A stretch of DNA of 64,000 nucleotides from Pseudomonas kairouanensis (GCF_004682055.1 NZ_QUZU01000002.1:243015-307014); one strand, 5' to 3'; counted from the first letter of the stretch, positions 53,373 through 61,953 are shown. Notes: generated from the sequence alone by a model not told the origin. Numbers and translations: made by a program.

Positions 53373-54449
53373 TTACTTCATCTCTACGATGACCTGCTCG
53401 TTCCACAACTGAGGCAGCTTCTTGGAGGTCGCTTCCCAGGCATCGGCGTCCTTGATCGGCTGCGGGTTGGCCTTGGTGTACTGCTCACCTGGAATCAGGT
53501 TCTTGGCGATATCGGCTGGCAGTTTCAGGTCGGTTTCAGCGCGGATAGGGCGGGCATTGCCCTTTGCAAGATTGATCTGGCCAGCGTCGCTGAAGATGTA
53601 TTCGCGGGTCAGCTTGGCGGCGTTGGGGTGCTTGGCGTATTTGTTGATGATGGTGGTGTAGCCGGATTTCACCGAGCCGTCCGATGGGATCAGCACCACG
53701 TAGTCATCCGGGTTGGCCATCTTGGCTTTGTAGCTCAAGCCGTTGAAGTCCCAGACGATGCCCACTTCGACTTCGCCTTTTTCCATGGTGGCGATGGTCG
53801 GGTTGGACAGCGACAGGCGACCTTGCTGGGCGATCTTGGTGAAAAACTGCAGGCCTGGGGCGATGTTCTTTTCATCGCCCTTGTTGGCGATGGCTGCGGC
53901 CAGTACGGCGTTGGACGCTTGGGCAGCGGTACTCACGTCACCGACAGACACTTTGTATTTGCCCGATTGCAGGTCAGCCCAGCTGGTCGGCACTTCGGAG
54001 CCATGCAGCAGCTTTTTGTTGACGATAAACGCAATGGTACCGGTGTAGGCCAGGGCCCAATGACCGTCTTTGTCTTTTGCCCAATCCGGCACCTGGGCCC
54101 AGGTGGACGGCTTGTAAGGCTGGGTCACGTCCTGCTTCACCGCAATCGGCCCGAACGCCGCGCCCACATCGCCGATATCCGCACTGGCGTTGTCTTTTTC
54201 CGCTTTGAACTTGGCGATTTCCTGGGCCGAGCTCATGTCGGTGTCGATGTGCTTGAGGCCATAGGTCTTGGCCAGGTCTTCCCAGGTGCCTTTCCAGTTG
54301 GCCCAGTCATCGGGCATGCCGACGCTGTTTACGGCGCCTTCTGCCTTGGCGGCAGCTTCCAGGGTTTTTAGATCGGTATCAGCGGCCATGGCGGCGGTGC
54401 ACATGGCAATGGTCGAGCCTAACAGTGATGCCAGGAAAAGCTGTTTCAT
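53373..54449 (-). CDS. ABC importer substrate-binding protein
   Basis: 358 residues with a signal peptide (MKQLFLASLLGSTIAMCTAA, cleaved after AMA), preceded by AGGAG. It is an extracellular family-1/thiB-like binding protein: GAVNSVGMPDDWANWKGTWE, NADIGDVGAAFG-like region, and VWDFNGLSYKAKM. This group binds iron, thiamine, polyamines or 2-aminoethylphosphonate. First gene of the importer cluster, followed by a REPIN, which typically lowers downstream expression relative to the binding protein. Confidence 0.9.
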   Translation of the reverse strand: MKQLFLASLLGSTIAMCTAAMAADTDLKTLEAAAKAEGAVNSVGMPDDWANWKGTWEDLAKTYGLKHIDTDMSSAQEIAKFKAEKDNASADIGDVGAAFGPIAVKQDVTQPYKPSTWAQVPDWAKDKDGHWALAYTGTIAFIVNKKLLHGSEVPTSWADLQSGKYKVSVGDVSTAAQASNAVLAAAIANKGDEKNIAPGLQFFTKIAQQGRLSLSNPTIATMEKGEVEVGIVWDFNGLSYKAKMANPDDYVVLIPSDGSVKSGYTTIINKYAKHPNAAKLTREYIFSDAGQINLAKGNARPIRAETDLKLPADIAKNLIPGEQYTKANPQPIKDADAWEATSKKLPQLWNEQVIVEMK

Positions 54450-54506
54450 CCGAAGCTCCTATGGGCGTTATCAACGCGGCGTTTTTATGAACGTTTGCGG
54501 TGGTGT

Positions 54507-54518
54507 TGGTCTAGGTCA
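54507..54518. promoter_or_regulatory. candidate UTRA-regulator operator, importer side
   Basis: TGGTCTAGGTCA, about 58 nt upstream of the binding-protein start codon. It shares TGGTCTAG with the second site at 54775. A further palindrome GAGCC-AATCTA-GGCTC lies at about 54528-54543. The 350-nt interval 54450-54800 contains no gene I can support. Confidence 0.55.
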
Positions 54519-54774
54519 GCAATACCTGAGCCAATCTAGGCTCGATGGATGACAGTTTCGTGTCGATGTCGTTTTTAAATCGCTGATGTCGCAAGCCCCA
54601 GAGTGAGCGTAGACCATGCTCAAGCGCCCGCAGCGCCTGGACTTGGCCGATGTATTGCAGGGTGTTCTGCGGGCGATCGACATGGACTGTCATCTGTCGG
54701 TCATCTGCAATGCCTAGGCTGGCAAGCAGTCGCGCAAGCCCAATTACGGAGCGGTTTGTGCACCTGATCGGTGC

Positions 54775-54786
54775 TGGTCTAGTCCA
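54775..54786. promoter_or_regulatory. candidate UTRA-regulator operator, regulator side
   Basis: TGGTCTAGTCCA, within the pseudo-palindrome CTGG-T-CTAG-T-CCAG, only 14 nt before the regulator start codon. The form is close to the TGGTNTAGACCA type sites of HutC/UTRA regulators. Confidence 0.6.
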
Positions 54787-54800
54787 GATAGGTAACATTG

Positions 54801-55514
54801 ATGCGTGATGAGGCAATCAAGGCGGTAACCTCCATCGGCCTGGCGCTGCAAGAGCAGATCGACCATGGCCTGCTGCCGCCTGCAAGCAAACTGCCCGCCG
54901 AGCGCAAGCTCAGCGAGTTGTTTGGTACCACTCGAATTACTGTGCGGGAAGCCTTGTTACAACTGGAGGCCCAAGGGCAGATCTATCGCGAGGAGCGCCG
55001 CGGCTGGTTTGTCTCGCCGCCGCGGTTGGCCTACAACCTGATGCAGCGCAGCCACTTTCACGCGATGGTCAGCGACCAGGGGCGGGTGGCGTCCACCGAG
55101 GTGATCTCGGCGCGGCTGCAACCGGCGTCGGCGGCGGTGTGTGCATGGTTGCAGTTGCCGGCGTTGTCCAGCGTGATCCAGATCTGCCGGGGCCGGCGCA
55201 TCGATGGGCGGCTGGTGTTGTACGTGGAGCATTACCTGAACCCGCAGTACTTTCCGGGGATTCTTGAGTGCGATTTGAACCAGTCGATGACCGAACTCTA
55301 TGCCCGCAAGTACGACTTGCATTACGGGCGGGTGCGCTTCGAGATCGTGCCCACCTCATTGCCGGTGGAGGCCGCTGGCGCCCTGCGCGTGTCGGTGGGC
55401 AGCCCCGGCTTGCGCATCGCCCGGGTCAACTATGACCAGCATCAGCGCCTGATCGATTGCGACCTGGAGTTCTGGCGGCACGACGCCATCCACGTCGGCG
55501 TGGATGTCATCTAG
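54801..55514 (+). CDS. GntR regulator with UTRA domain, PhnR-like
   Basis: 237 residues from the ATG directly after an in-frame TTG. N-terminal GntR winged helix (PAERKLSELFGTTRITVREALLQLEAQG), then a UTRA ligand domain (about 85-235; VEHYLNPQYFPGI, LRIARVNYDQHQRLIDCDLEFWRHDA). UTRA regulators typically sense small phosphorylated or amino ligands that their target operon degrades. It is divergent from the importer and convergent with fpvF (4-nt overlap of stop codons). Likely a ligand-relieved repressor of the importer cluster. Confidence 0.9.
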   Translation: MRDEAIKAVTSIGLALQEQIDHGLLPPASKLPAERKLSELFGTTRITVREALLQLEAQGQIYREERRGWFVSPPRLAYNLMQRSHFHAMVSDQGRVASTEVISARLQPASAAVCAWLQLPALSSVIQICRGRRIDGRLVLYVEHYLNPQYFPGILECDLNQSMTELYARKYDLHYGRVRFEIVPTSLPVEAAGALRVSVGSPGLRIARVNYDQHQRLIDCDLEFWRHDAIHVGVDVI

Positions 55515-56485
55515 CCTTGTGGCGAGGGCGTGAGCGCCTTGATCACCTGAGCTACGTTGGTTTCCAGTTCTGTCACCGGGTCGGCGCCATCGACGTTCAA
55601 CACGAGCAACTGTGAACCGCCGGCGGCCACTGCGGCTTTCACGGCGTCACTCGGCTGGCGATGGTGCAGCACCACGGCCACCTCGTTGTCCTTCAGTTCG
55701 GTACTCAGTTTCTGCAAGTCCTCGCTCGTCCAGTCGGCATCCGGCCGTGCATCGGTGCTGACCACTTCCAGGTTCAAGCTGCTCACCAGGTAAGCGAAGT
55801 GATCGCTCAAGCTGACCACCGTAAGGGTGTCCGCCTTGGCCAGTCGCGCTTCGCTGTCGGCAGTGAGCTTGAGCAGGCGCTGTTTGAGGGCGGCGAGGTT
55901 GGCGTCGATCTTCGGCTTGGCGTCGGGGGCGAGGCGGCTCAGGTCGGCGGCCAGCACATCGGCCATGCGTCCCATGTTGTTGCTCGACTGCCATGGCTGG
56001 CTGTTCAGGCCATCGGCGACCCCCGGCTGCACGGCGATACCCGGCAAACCACCGTCCACCGGGCGTGCGGCGTCGACTTCGACGATGCGGATATTGCTGC
56101 GCCGTGCCACTGGGTACAGCGGGTCATCCGGCCACAGGGAGCGCAGGCCGATGGCTGCATCGGCCTCCACGGCCAGCTTGCCGAGGGCCGGTGCGCCACG
56201 CCCGGTGAAGTACGAAACCTGCCGCGAGCCCGGCAGGTTCGCCGGTGCGGCGCGTTCCAGTTGCACGTTTGTGCCCGTGAGCAGCACCTCGGCCAGACCA
56301 TAGGTGATGGGCAACGAGGCCAGCACTTTGACCGGCTTTATCGACTTGGCCTTGCTCAGCGCCGCATGGCCCAGGCCATGGTTGGTTTTGAAATCATTGG
56401 CGGCAAAACCATCGACAGCCAACGCCGATGTACTGATCCAGCAAGCGAGGCCTAAGGCCAGTGGGCGAAAAACGGGGCGCATCAT
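55511..56485 (-). CDS. fpvF: FpvF-like periplasmic binding protein
   Basis: About 324 residues from the ATG preceded by AAAGGGAA; the longer frame overlaps the permease gene. Signal peptide ends after ALA. It belongs to the metal-binding (cluster A-I, ZnuA-like) family but is divergent. It is the last gene of an eight-gene operon with the order of P. aeruginosa fpvGHJK-fpvCDEF (PA2403-PA2410), where FpvC and FpvF together bind pyoverdine or iron in the periplasm during recycling. Confidence 0.85.
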   Translation of the reverse strand: MMRPVFRPLALGLACWISTSALAVDGFAANDFKTNHGLGHAALSKAKSIKPVKVLASLPITYGLAEVLLTGTNVQLERAAPANLPGSRQVSYFTGRGAPALGKLAVEADAAIGLRSLWPDDPLYPVARRSNIRIVEVDAARPVDGGLPGIAVQPGVADGLNSQPWQSSNNMGRMADVLAADLSRLAPDAKPKIDANLAALKQRLLKLTADSEARLAKADTLTVVSLSDHFAYLVSSLNLEVVSTDARPDADWTSEDLQKLSTELKDNEVAVVLHHRQPSDAVKAAVAAGGSQLLVLNVDGADPVTELETNVAQVIKALTPSPQG

Positions 56486-57381
56486 CCAATATTCCCTTTG
56501 AGGCTGGGCACAATGCCGCGCGCGATGGCAGCGAAGGCGAACGCGATACCGGCCATCAGGATGATCGCGGCACCGGATGGAATGGGCAGGTCGAAGATGA
56601 TCGGCAGCAAGATCCCGCACAGCGTACTGACGGTGGCGATCACCACCGACACCCAGAAGAAGCCCTTGAGTGACTGGCTCAACAGGCGTGCCGCCGCGGC
56701 CGGGATCACCAGCAGTGCGCCCACCAGGATCGCGCCGATTACCTTGACCGCAGCCACGGTGATCAGCGTCACCAGGATCACGAACAGGTAATCCAGGGTC
56801 TTTACCGCCACGCCACGCACCGCCGCCAGTTGCGGGTTGAAGCTGGCGAGCATGATGCGGTTGTACAGCGGCAACGCCAGGGCCATCACCAGCGAGCCGA
56901 CAATCGCCAGCACCAGCAAGTCATTGCCGTTGACCGTCAGTACCGAGCCGAACAGCACGTTTTCCAGGATATGCACGTTGATCTTGCCGGCCAGGATCAG
57001 CAGCAGGCTCGCACCCAACGCCAGGGACACCGAAAGGAACACGCCGATCAAGGTGTCGGGCGCCAGGCCCGTGCGGTTGCGCAGGTAGTTGAGCAGGATG
57101 CCGAACAACAGGCAGTAGCCGAACAGCGCGCCGTAGGGCCCGGTGTAGGGTTCGCCCAGCAGGATGCCCACGGCCACGCCGGTGAGTGCGGCATGGCCGA
57201 CGGCTTCGGAAAAAAACGCAAAGCGCTTGACCACCACCAGCGTACCCAAACCGCCCAATACCGGGCCGATCAACAGGCCAGCGAGCAGGGCGTTGACTAC
57301 AAAACCATAGGCCAGCGCCTCCGGCAGGTAGCCGGAAGAGGCCCAGCCCTGGACCATCAAGCGAAACGCTTCGTAGCTCAT
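56482..57381 (-). CDS. fpvE: FpvE-like metal ABC permease
   Basis: 299 residues, eight to nine TM helices, ABC-3 family (ZnuB/MntB-like): GPVLGGLGTLVVVKRFAFFSEAVGH and NPQLAAVRGVAVKTLDYLF are typical. In the FpvCDEF transporter it moves iron across the inner membrane after pyoverdine is reduced. Overlaps fpvD by 4 nt. Confidence 0.9.
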   Translation of the reverse strand: MSYEAFRLMVQGWASSGYLPEALAYGFVVNALLAGLLIGPVLGGLGTLVVVKRFAFFSEAVGHAALTGVAVGILLGEPYTGPYGALFGYCLLFGILLNYLRNRTGLAPDTLIGVFLSVSLALGASLLLILAGKINVHILENVLFGSVLTVNGNDLLVLAIVGSLVMALALPLYNRIMLASFNPQLAAVRGVAVKTLDYLFVILVTLITVAAVKVIGAILVGALLVIPAAAARLLSQSLKGFFWVSVVIATVSTLCGILLPIIFDLPIPSGAAIILMAGIAFAFAAIARGIVPSLKGNIG

Positions 57382-58124
57382 TGCGCCGGGCTCCGAGGGT
57401 GAGTGGAGAACAGGGTCAGCAGGCGATCCGGGGTCAGCGCCTCCTTGGGCGTAGCGTCGAACAGCACACGGCGGTTCAGGCCAGTGACGCGGTCAGCCAG
57501 GCGGCCCACGGCTTCCAGGTCGTGTTCGATCCACAGCACGGTGATTCCGGCCAGGCGCCAGTCGTTGAGCAGGCGTTCGAACACCTGGATGCCCGCTTCA
57601 TCGAGGGCCGACATCGGTTCGTCCAGCACCAGCAATTGCGGTGCGGGGATCAGGCCCTGGGCCAGCAATACACGCTGGCGTTCGCCGCCGGACAGCGCGC
57701 CCATGCGCCGCTTGCGCTTGTCCTGCATGCCGACCCGCTCCAGCGCCTCGCCAATGGCTGCGGCGTAGTGTTTAGACAGGCCCAGAAACGCCGGGCGCCG
57801 CTGGCACATGGCAGCCATGAAATCGTCGACGGTCATCGGCAAGCCCCGGTCGAACTCCAGCGCCTGGGGCACATAGCCGACGGTGCCCACGGTGCTCGGC
57901 CAGTGCAGGCGCAATTGCCCCTGGTGCGGCGTTTGCCCCAGCAGTGTCTTGATCAATGAGCTTTTGCCGCCGCCATTGGGGCCGACCAATGCATGGATAC
58001 TGCCCGGCGCTACCTGGAAGCTCACGCCATCGAGGATCGCCGTGCGGCCCAGGGTCAGGGACACCTTGTCGAATTCGATCGTCGGGCCGACGCTGGCCAC
58101 TTCAAGTCGTTGTGCTGCGGTCAT
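57378..58124 (-). CDS. fpvD: FpvD-like metal ABC ATPase
   Basis: 248 residues: Walker A GPNGGGKSSLIKTL, signature LSGGERQRVLLAQGL, Walker B LLVLDEPMSALDEAG, H-loop WIEHDLEAV. The ATPase partner of FpvE. It overlaps fpvC and fpvE by 4 nt each. Confidence 0.92.
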   Translation of the reverse strand: MTAAQRLEVASVGPTIEFDKVSLTLGRTAILDGVSFQVAPGSIHALVGPNGGGKSSLIKTLLGQTPHQGQLRLHWPSTVGTVGYVPQALEFDRGLPMTVDDFMAAMCQRRPAFLGLSKHYAAAIGEALERVGMQDKRKRRMGALSGGERQRVLLAQGLIPAPQLLVLDEPMSALDEAGIQVFERLLNDWRLAGITVLWIEHDLEAVGRLADRVTGLNRRVLFDATPKEALTPDRLLTLFSTHPRSPAQ

Positions 58125-59041
58125 GCGCCCGACTCCTGGATCGCCCGGACCACGGTGTTGAGGTTGCCGGTCATTTCCACTTCGTACTTCTCGGGGCTGT
58201 ATTCACCGTAGGAAATGTGCGACAGCGGGTACAGCTTGACCCCGGATTCACGCTGGATGGTCTCGACGTAAGTGGATGGGAAATCCATCTCCGAGAAGAT
58301 CACCTTCACGTCCAGGGCGCGCAGTTCGTCGATGGTTTTTTTCAACTGGCTCGGGCTTGGTTCGATGCCGTGGGCCGGCTCGACCACGGCGGTGACTTCC
58401 AGGCCGAACTCGCGCAGCAGGTAGTCGTAGGCCGCGTGCACGGTGGCCACGCGCAGGTCCGGGTTGGGGGCGCTGGTCAGTTTGGCCAGGACATCGGCCC
58501 GCATCTGGCGCAGGCGCTTGCCGTAGGCGCGAGCGTTCTGGGTGTAGGTCTTGGCGTTGTCGGGGTCGAGCTTGCCCAGTTCGCGGGCGATGTTGTTGAC
58601 CTGGGCAATCGACGCACTGATCGACAGGAAGGTGTGTGGGTTGACCACTTTGCCCGCGCCGCGTGCGGCATTGCCGGTGGCGGCCAGCAGCGGCACGTTG
58701 GCGTTGGCTTCGATCACCGGGATGTCCGGGCGCTCGCTGGTGGCGATCATGCGGTCGGCGAAATCGTCATGGCCGACGCCGTTGAGCACGATCACGTCCA
58801 GGCTGCCGATGCGCTTGATGTCGTCGGCTCGCGGCTCGTAGGCGTGGGGGTTGAAGCCTGCGGGAATCAGCGGCACCACTTCGGCCTTGTCGCCGACGAT
58901 ATTGCTCACGTAGCTGTAGTAAGGGTGCAGGGTGATGCCGATACGCAGGCGTTTAGCCGCCTCGGCGTTCGCCAGGGGGGCGAACATCAGGCTGAACAGG
59001 CCAGCCAGCAACAGGCGCAACAGGGGCGATGACATAGACAT
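58121..59041 (-). CDS. fpvC: FpvC-like metal-binding periplasmic protein
   Basis: 306 residues from MSMSSPLLRLLLAG; the longer frame's start lies in the fpvK-side interval. Signal peptide cleaves after ANA. Family ligands are visible: His in GITLHPYYSYV, NPHAYEP, NPHTFLS and the late Glu/Asp in FSEMDFPS. It is the metal-binding subunit (ZnuA/MntC family) which receives iron from reduced pyoverdine in the P. aeruginosa system. Confidence 0.92.
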   Translation of the reverse strand: MSMSSPLLRLLLAGLFSLMFAPLANAEAAKRLRIGITLHPYYSYVSNIVGDKAEVVPLIPAGFNPHAYEPRADDIKRIGSLDVIVLNGVGHDDFADRMIATSERPDIPVIEANANVPLLAATGNAARGAGKVVNPHTFLSISASIAQVNNIARELGKLDPDNAKTYTQNARAYGKRLRQMRADVLAKLTSAPNPDLRVATVHAAYDYLLREFGLEVTAVVEPAHGIEPSPSQLKKTIDELRALDVKVIFSEMDFPSTYVETIQRESGVKLYPLSHISYGEYSPEKYEVEMTGNLNTVVRAIQESGA

Positions 59042-59060
59042 GGGCAATCGGTCTTCTCGT

Positions 59061-59621
59061 TCAGTGACGGTGCTGGCGAGTGACGCCGGCATCGAATTGC
59101 GCGACCACTTGCTGCCAGCCGGCTGCGATCAGCGCCTGGTCAGAAAGGTCGGAAGGGGCGGCCAGGTTGGCGCTGCGGTTGAGCCAGATATCCGGCTCGG
59201 CGCCCCGCACGCGCATCAGCAATGAACCGCTGGTGGCGGGTACCTGGCTCAAGCCCAGGTAGGCCGAAGGTTCCACTACCTGCCAGCGGTGGTTGCCACG
59301 GCTGACCGAGCTGGCGTCCTGGGCAAACGGTGCAAAACCCTCTTGGGCCAGTTGCTCAGGCGTTGGCAACCCGCTGTGTTCCTGCTGCAGCAACTGGATC
59401 TCATCCAGGGTCACCCGCAGGTCGGCGTAGATACCTTGCTCGGCGGCACTCAAGTCTCGGCGCGCATCCAGTTGGTGGCTGGGCACGGCGGCGACTTCCT
59501 GGGTTTCACCGTGCAGCGCGATGACCGAACCCGCCACGGCGAGGATGATCAGGCACAGCAGCAGGACGTAGAGGGTTTCGTGCCCGGCACCGGCGGGGCG
59601 TACAACCTGTGTGGTACTCAT
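59061..59621 (-). CDS. fpvK: FpvK-like membrane protein (DUF6162)
   Basis: 186 residues. One TM helix (about 16-36; LYVLLLCLIILAVAGSVIAL) then a periplasmic domain of about 150 residues ending in a His-rich tail (TRQHRH). In the P. aeruginosa operon this position is FpvK, needed with FpvG, FpvH and FpvJ for ferri-pyoverdine reduction. Overlaps fpvJ by 4 nt. Confidence 0.85.
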   Translation of the reverse strand: MSTTQVVRPAGAGHETLYVLLLCLIILAVAGSVIALHGETQEVAAVPSHQLDARRDLSAAEQGIYADLRVTLDEIQLLQQEHSGLPTPEQLAQEGFAPFAQDASSVSRGNHRWQVVEPSAYLGLSQVPATSGSLLMRVRGAEPDIWLNRSANLAAPSDLSDQALIAAGWQQVVAQFDAGVTRQHRH

Positions 59622-59947
59622 TGCGGCTGGATGTCCGCTTGGTCGATTTCCACCACATGGCCGGGGCCTGCATCGAACAGCACGTAGAACTCGGCGGAGG
59701 GCTTCTTAAAGGTCAGTGTGGAGTCCTGGCCCAGTTTGCCGGGCACCAGGATGGTTTCGTCGTAGCCGATCACATCCAGGGTCACGCCGGGGGCGCCGCT
59801 GCCATCGGAGAAACCGCCGGTGCACTGGATCTGCTCGCCGGCGATCTCCTTGCATTCGCACATCGGGTTGTGGGCCAGGGCAACGCTACTCAAACCGGCA
59901 GTTATCAGCAGCACGCCGCAGGCGCGCGTCAGGCGCATCAAAGTCAT
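59618..59947 (-). CDS. fpvJ: FpvJ-like periplasmic protein
   Basis: 109 residues with a signal peptide (LTRACGVLLITAGLSSVALA) and a small periplasmic domain with three Cys in NPMCECKEIAGEQIQCTGGF. It matches FpvJ of the pyoverdine-dissociation system in size and place. Its exact role is unsettled; interaction with FpvC has been described in the literature as I recall. Confidence 0.84.
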   Translation of the reverse strand: MTLMRLTRACGVLLITAGLSSVALAHNPMCECKEIAGEQIQCTGGFSDGSGAPGVTLDVIGYDETILVPGKLGQDSTLTFKKPSAEFYVLFDAGPGHVVEIDQADIQPQ

Positions 59948-60480
59948 GGTTTAACTCCTTGCTTGTTCAGCCAGGCAATAGTGGCAGGCGAGGCCTGGCT
60001 CAGCGGGATGGAACCCTGGTGCATGGTGCCGTCCCAGCCTTCCATGGTGACCCACACTTGGGCGTCCACCGGGGTGCGCTCGGGCACCGGCAGGGCAGCG
60101 CCCATGCGGTACGGTGTGCCAAAGAAGATCACCCCGGCGGCGCGCAGGCTGCGGGGCTTGCCGATACGCAGGTAAGTGGCCTTGACCTGATCGGCGCAGG
60201 CGTCGCACAGGGCCGCATTGAAGAACTTCATCGGGCCGGCCGGGTCGGGGGTGGGGCCCTCGTTGCGAAACTCGGCGAGGGTCAGGCTCCAGGGGCCGAC
60301 CTTCACTTCACCGGCCACCCGCTCACCGATGCCGGTATCACCACGAAACAGCGCGGCATCGGCGAAGTACTTGGGCATGAACCCCAGCGGTATCAGCAAC
60401 AGTAGGATATTGAGGTGGAACCGCCACTTGAGCCAAAAGGCCCGCAATGGCGACGGTGCAGCAGCGGCGACCTTGCTCAT
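59944..60480 (-). CDS. fpvH: FpvH-like membrane protein
   Basis: 178 residues. One N-terminal TM helix (about 18-38; FHLNILLLLIPLGFM) and a periplasmic domain with a CDAC pair (AALCDACADQVK). The order next to the PepSY reductase matches FpvH. It probably assists the reductase in the inner membrane. It overlaps fpvG by 4 nt. Confidence 0.85.
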   Translation of the reverse strand: MSKVAAAAPSPLRAFWLKWRFHLNILLLLIPLGFMPKYFADAALFRGDTGIGERVAGEVKVGPWSLTLAEFRNEGPTPDPAGPMKFFNAALCDACADQVKATYLRIGKPRSLRAAGVIFFGTPYRMGAALPVPERTPVDAQVWVTMEGWDGTMHQGSIPLSQASPATIAWLNKQGVKP

Positions 60481-61679
60481 GGGTTGCCCTCCGAAGTTTC
60501 AGCCTGCAGGGCAGGGATAGGGGCGGGCTGGCGCGGTGCCTTGTTGCTGCGCTTGAGCGCATGGAGGCTGGCCAGGGCGGTGCGTTTGGTCCAGATCAGC
60601 AGGCCGCTCAAGACCATCATGCTCAGGATCAGGCCGAAGAACGCCCAGATCAGTTTGATCCAGATGCCGCCAAAGTCGCCGGTGTGCAATGGGCGCATGG
60701 ACTCGGTGACGAACTCCAGGGCGGTGCGATCAGACAACATGTGCGAGACCGCAACCTCGCCGTCATACGGGTTCAGTTGTGCGGTCTGGAACATCAGTGG
60801 GTACCAGCCACGGCCGCCAATCGTCAGGTGGCTGTAGGCATTGAGGGGCAGGAACACATAGCTGGCTTCCAGCCCGGGGATGCGCTGGGTGGCGATTTCA
60901 ATCGCCTTATCCAGCCCGATCATCGGTGCCGGTACGCCCGGTGCGGACATCGGCACATTCTCCCGGGCAATGACCGGTACCACGGGCTCGCTGGAAATTG
61001 AAATCTGGTTATCCCCCAGGATCGCCTGGATCAGGAACCAGGTGCCGGTGATGGAAATGACCGCGATAAACCAGATCGACCAGATGCCGCTCAGGCGGTG
61101 AAAGTCGCCCCAGAAGATCCGCGCGCCATGGCGCACGCGCAGCGTCGGCTTGAGGAAGCCTTTCCAGAAACGCTTGTACACCACAAGGCCCGTGACCAGC
61201 GAAGCCAGCATCGGCAGGCCCAGCAGCGACACCAGGTACCAGCCCCAGCTGTAGCCATTGGTGAACGGTACAAGCCACCAGCCGTGCAGGGCGCGGGTGA
61301 ATTGCTCGAAGTCGAACGAGGGGCTGATGCCCTGGATGGTGCCGGTGTAAGGGTTGGCGTAGGCCGATATGGCGCGCCCGTCGGGGTAAGTAAGGCGTAC
61401 GGTCAAGGCGAAATGCGATTCGTCGGAGCGAAGGATCGAGCGCACGATCACCTTGGGGTCTTCACGCTTGATGGCGGCGATGACCTGGTCGAAGCTCAGC
61501 GGTTCGGCATCCTCCGAGGGCTTGCTCGCACGGATGTCCGGGTTGGCCAGCCAGACGATTTCTTGGCTGACCACCGCCAGGGTGCCGGTGAAACAGACGA
61601 TCAGTACGAAGAACCAGATGGGCAATGCCAGCCAGCTGTGTACGAGAAACCAGAGTTTTGAGCGTGACTTCTTCGACAT
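60477..61679 (-). CDS. fpvG: FpvG-like PepSY inner-membrane reductase
   Basis: 400 residues with four TM segments (about 12-36, 145-165, 190-215, 345-367) and PepSY regions between them. His residues in the membrane portions (HSWLALPIW, HGWWLVPF, HRLSGIWS) are arranged like heme-binding sites of PepSY-TM reductases. In P. aeruginosa FpvG reduces the ferric iron in pyoverdine so that iron is released and the siderophore recycled. First gene of the operon; a Fur-like sequence lies about 100 nt upstream. Confidence 0.9.
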   Translation of the reverse strand: MSKKSRSKLWFLVHSWLALPIWFFVLIVCFTGTLAVVSQEIVWLANPDIRASKPSEDAEPLSFDQVIAAIKREDPKVIVRSILRSDESHFALTVRLTYPDGRAISAYANPYTGTIQGISPSFDFEQFTRALHGWWLVPFTNGYSWGWYLVSLLGLPMLASLVTGLVVYKRFWKGFLKPTLRVRHGARIFWGDFHRLSGIWSIWFIAVISITGTWFLIQAILGDNQISISSEPVVPVIARENVPMSAPGVPAPMIGLDKAIEIATQRIPGLEASYVFLPLNAYSHLTIGGRGWYPLMFQTAQLNPYDGEVAVSHMLSDRTALEFVTESMRPLHTGDFGGIWIKLIWAFFGLILSMMVLSGLLIWTKRTALASLHALKRSNKAPRQPAPIPALQAETSEGNP

Positions 61680-61775
61680 GTGAATGCGGGTCTTGATCGG
61701 AGGGGGGCAGTGAAGGCCCGGAAAAGGCCGGTCGTAGCTTTTGCTGACGCGACGGGCTGTATCTAAATTAAGACG

Positions 61776-61794
61776 GATGAGAATGAGAAATCCC
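61776..61794. promoter_or_regulatory. possible Fur box upstream of the fpv operon
   Basis: GATGAGAATGAGAAATCCC partially matches the 19-nt Fur consensus. Position (about 100 nt upstream of fpvG) and the function of the operon make Fur control plausible, but the match is moderate. No convincing PvdS iron-starvation box was seen. Confidence 0.4.
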
Positions 61795-61953
61795 TAACCT
61801 GGATATGAAAGAAAATGTTTCAGGTTCACATTCCGACCGGTTCAAAGCCGGGATCGAACACGAAACATGTTCCACGCCATCACCCAGGCGCCATTGATGG
61901 CGGGGGCGGGCTGCGTAGGATGGGCGCAAACCGTTGAGCGAGCCCCAAGACCA

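Noticed and set aside
54511..54816. 101-residue minus-strand frame in the divergent control region
   Set aside because: No ribosome-binding site or family signature; it would cross both operator-like sites and the UTRA regulator start.
55511..61679. Zinc uptake (ZnuABC) operon
   Set aside because: The ABC parts are of that superfamily, but the PepSY, FpvH/J-like and DUF6162 genes and their order match the pyoverdine-dissociation operon instead.
61740..61800. PvdS iron-starvation box before fpvG
   Set aside because: CTAAAT occurs on the plus strand, but orientation and spacing to a CGT element do not fit the consensus for fpvG.
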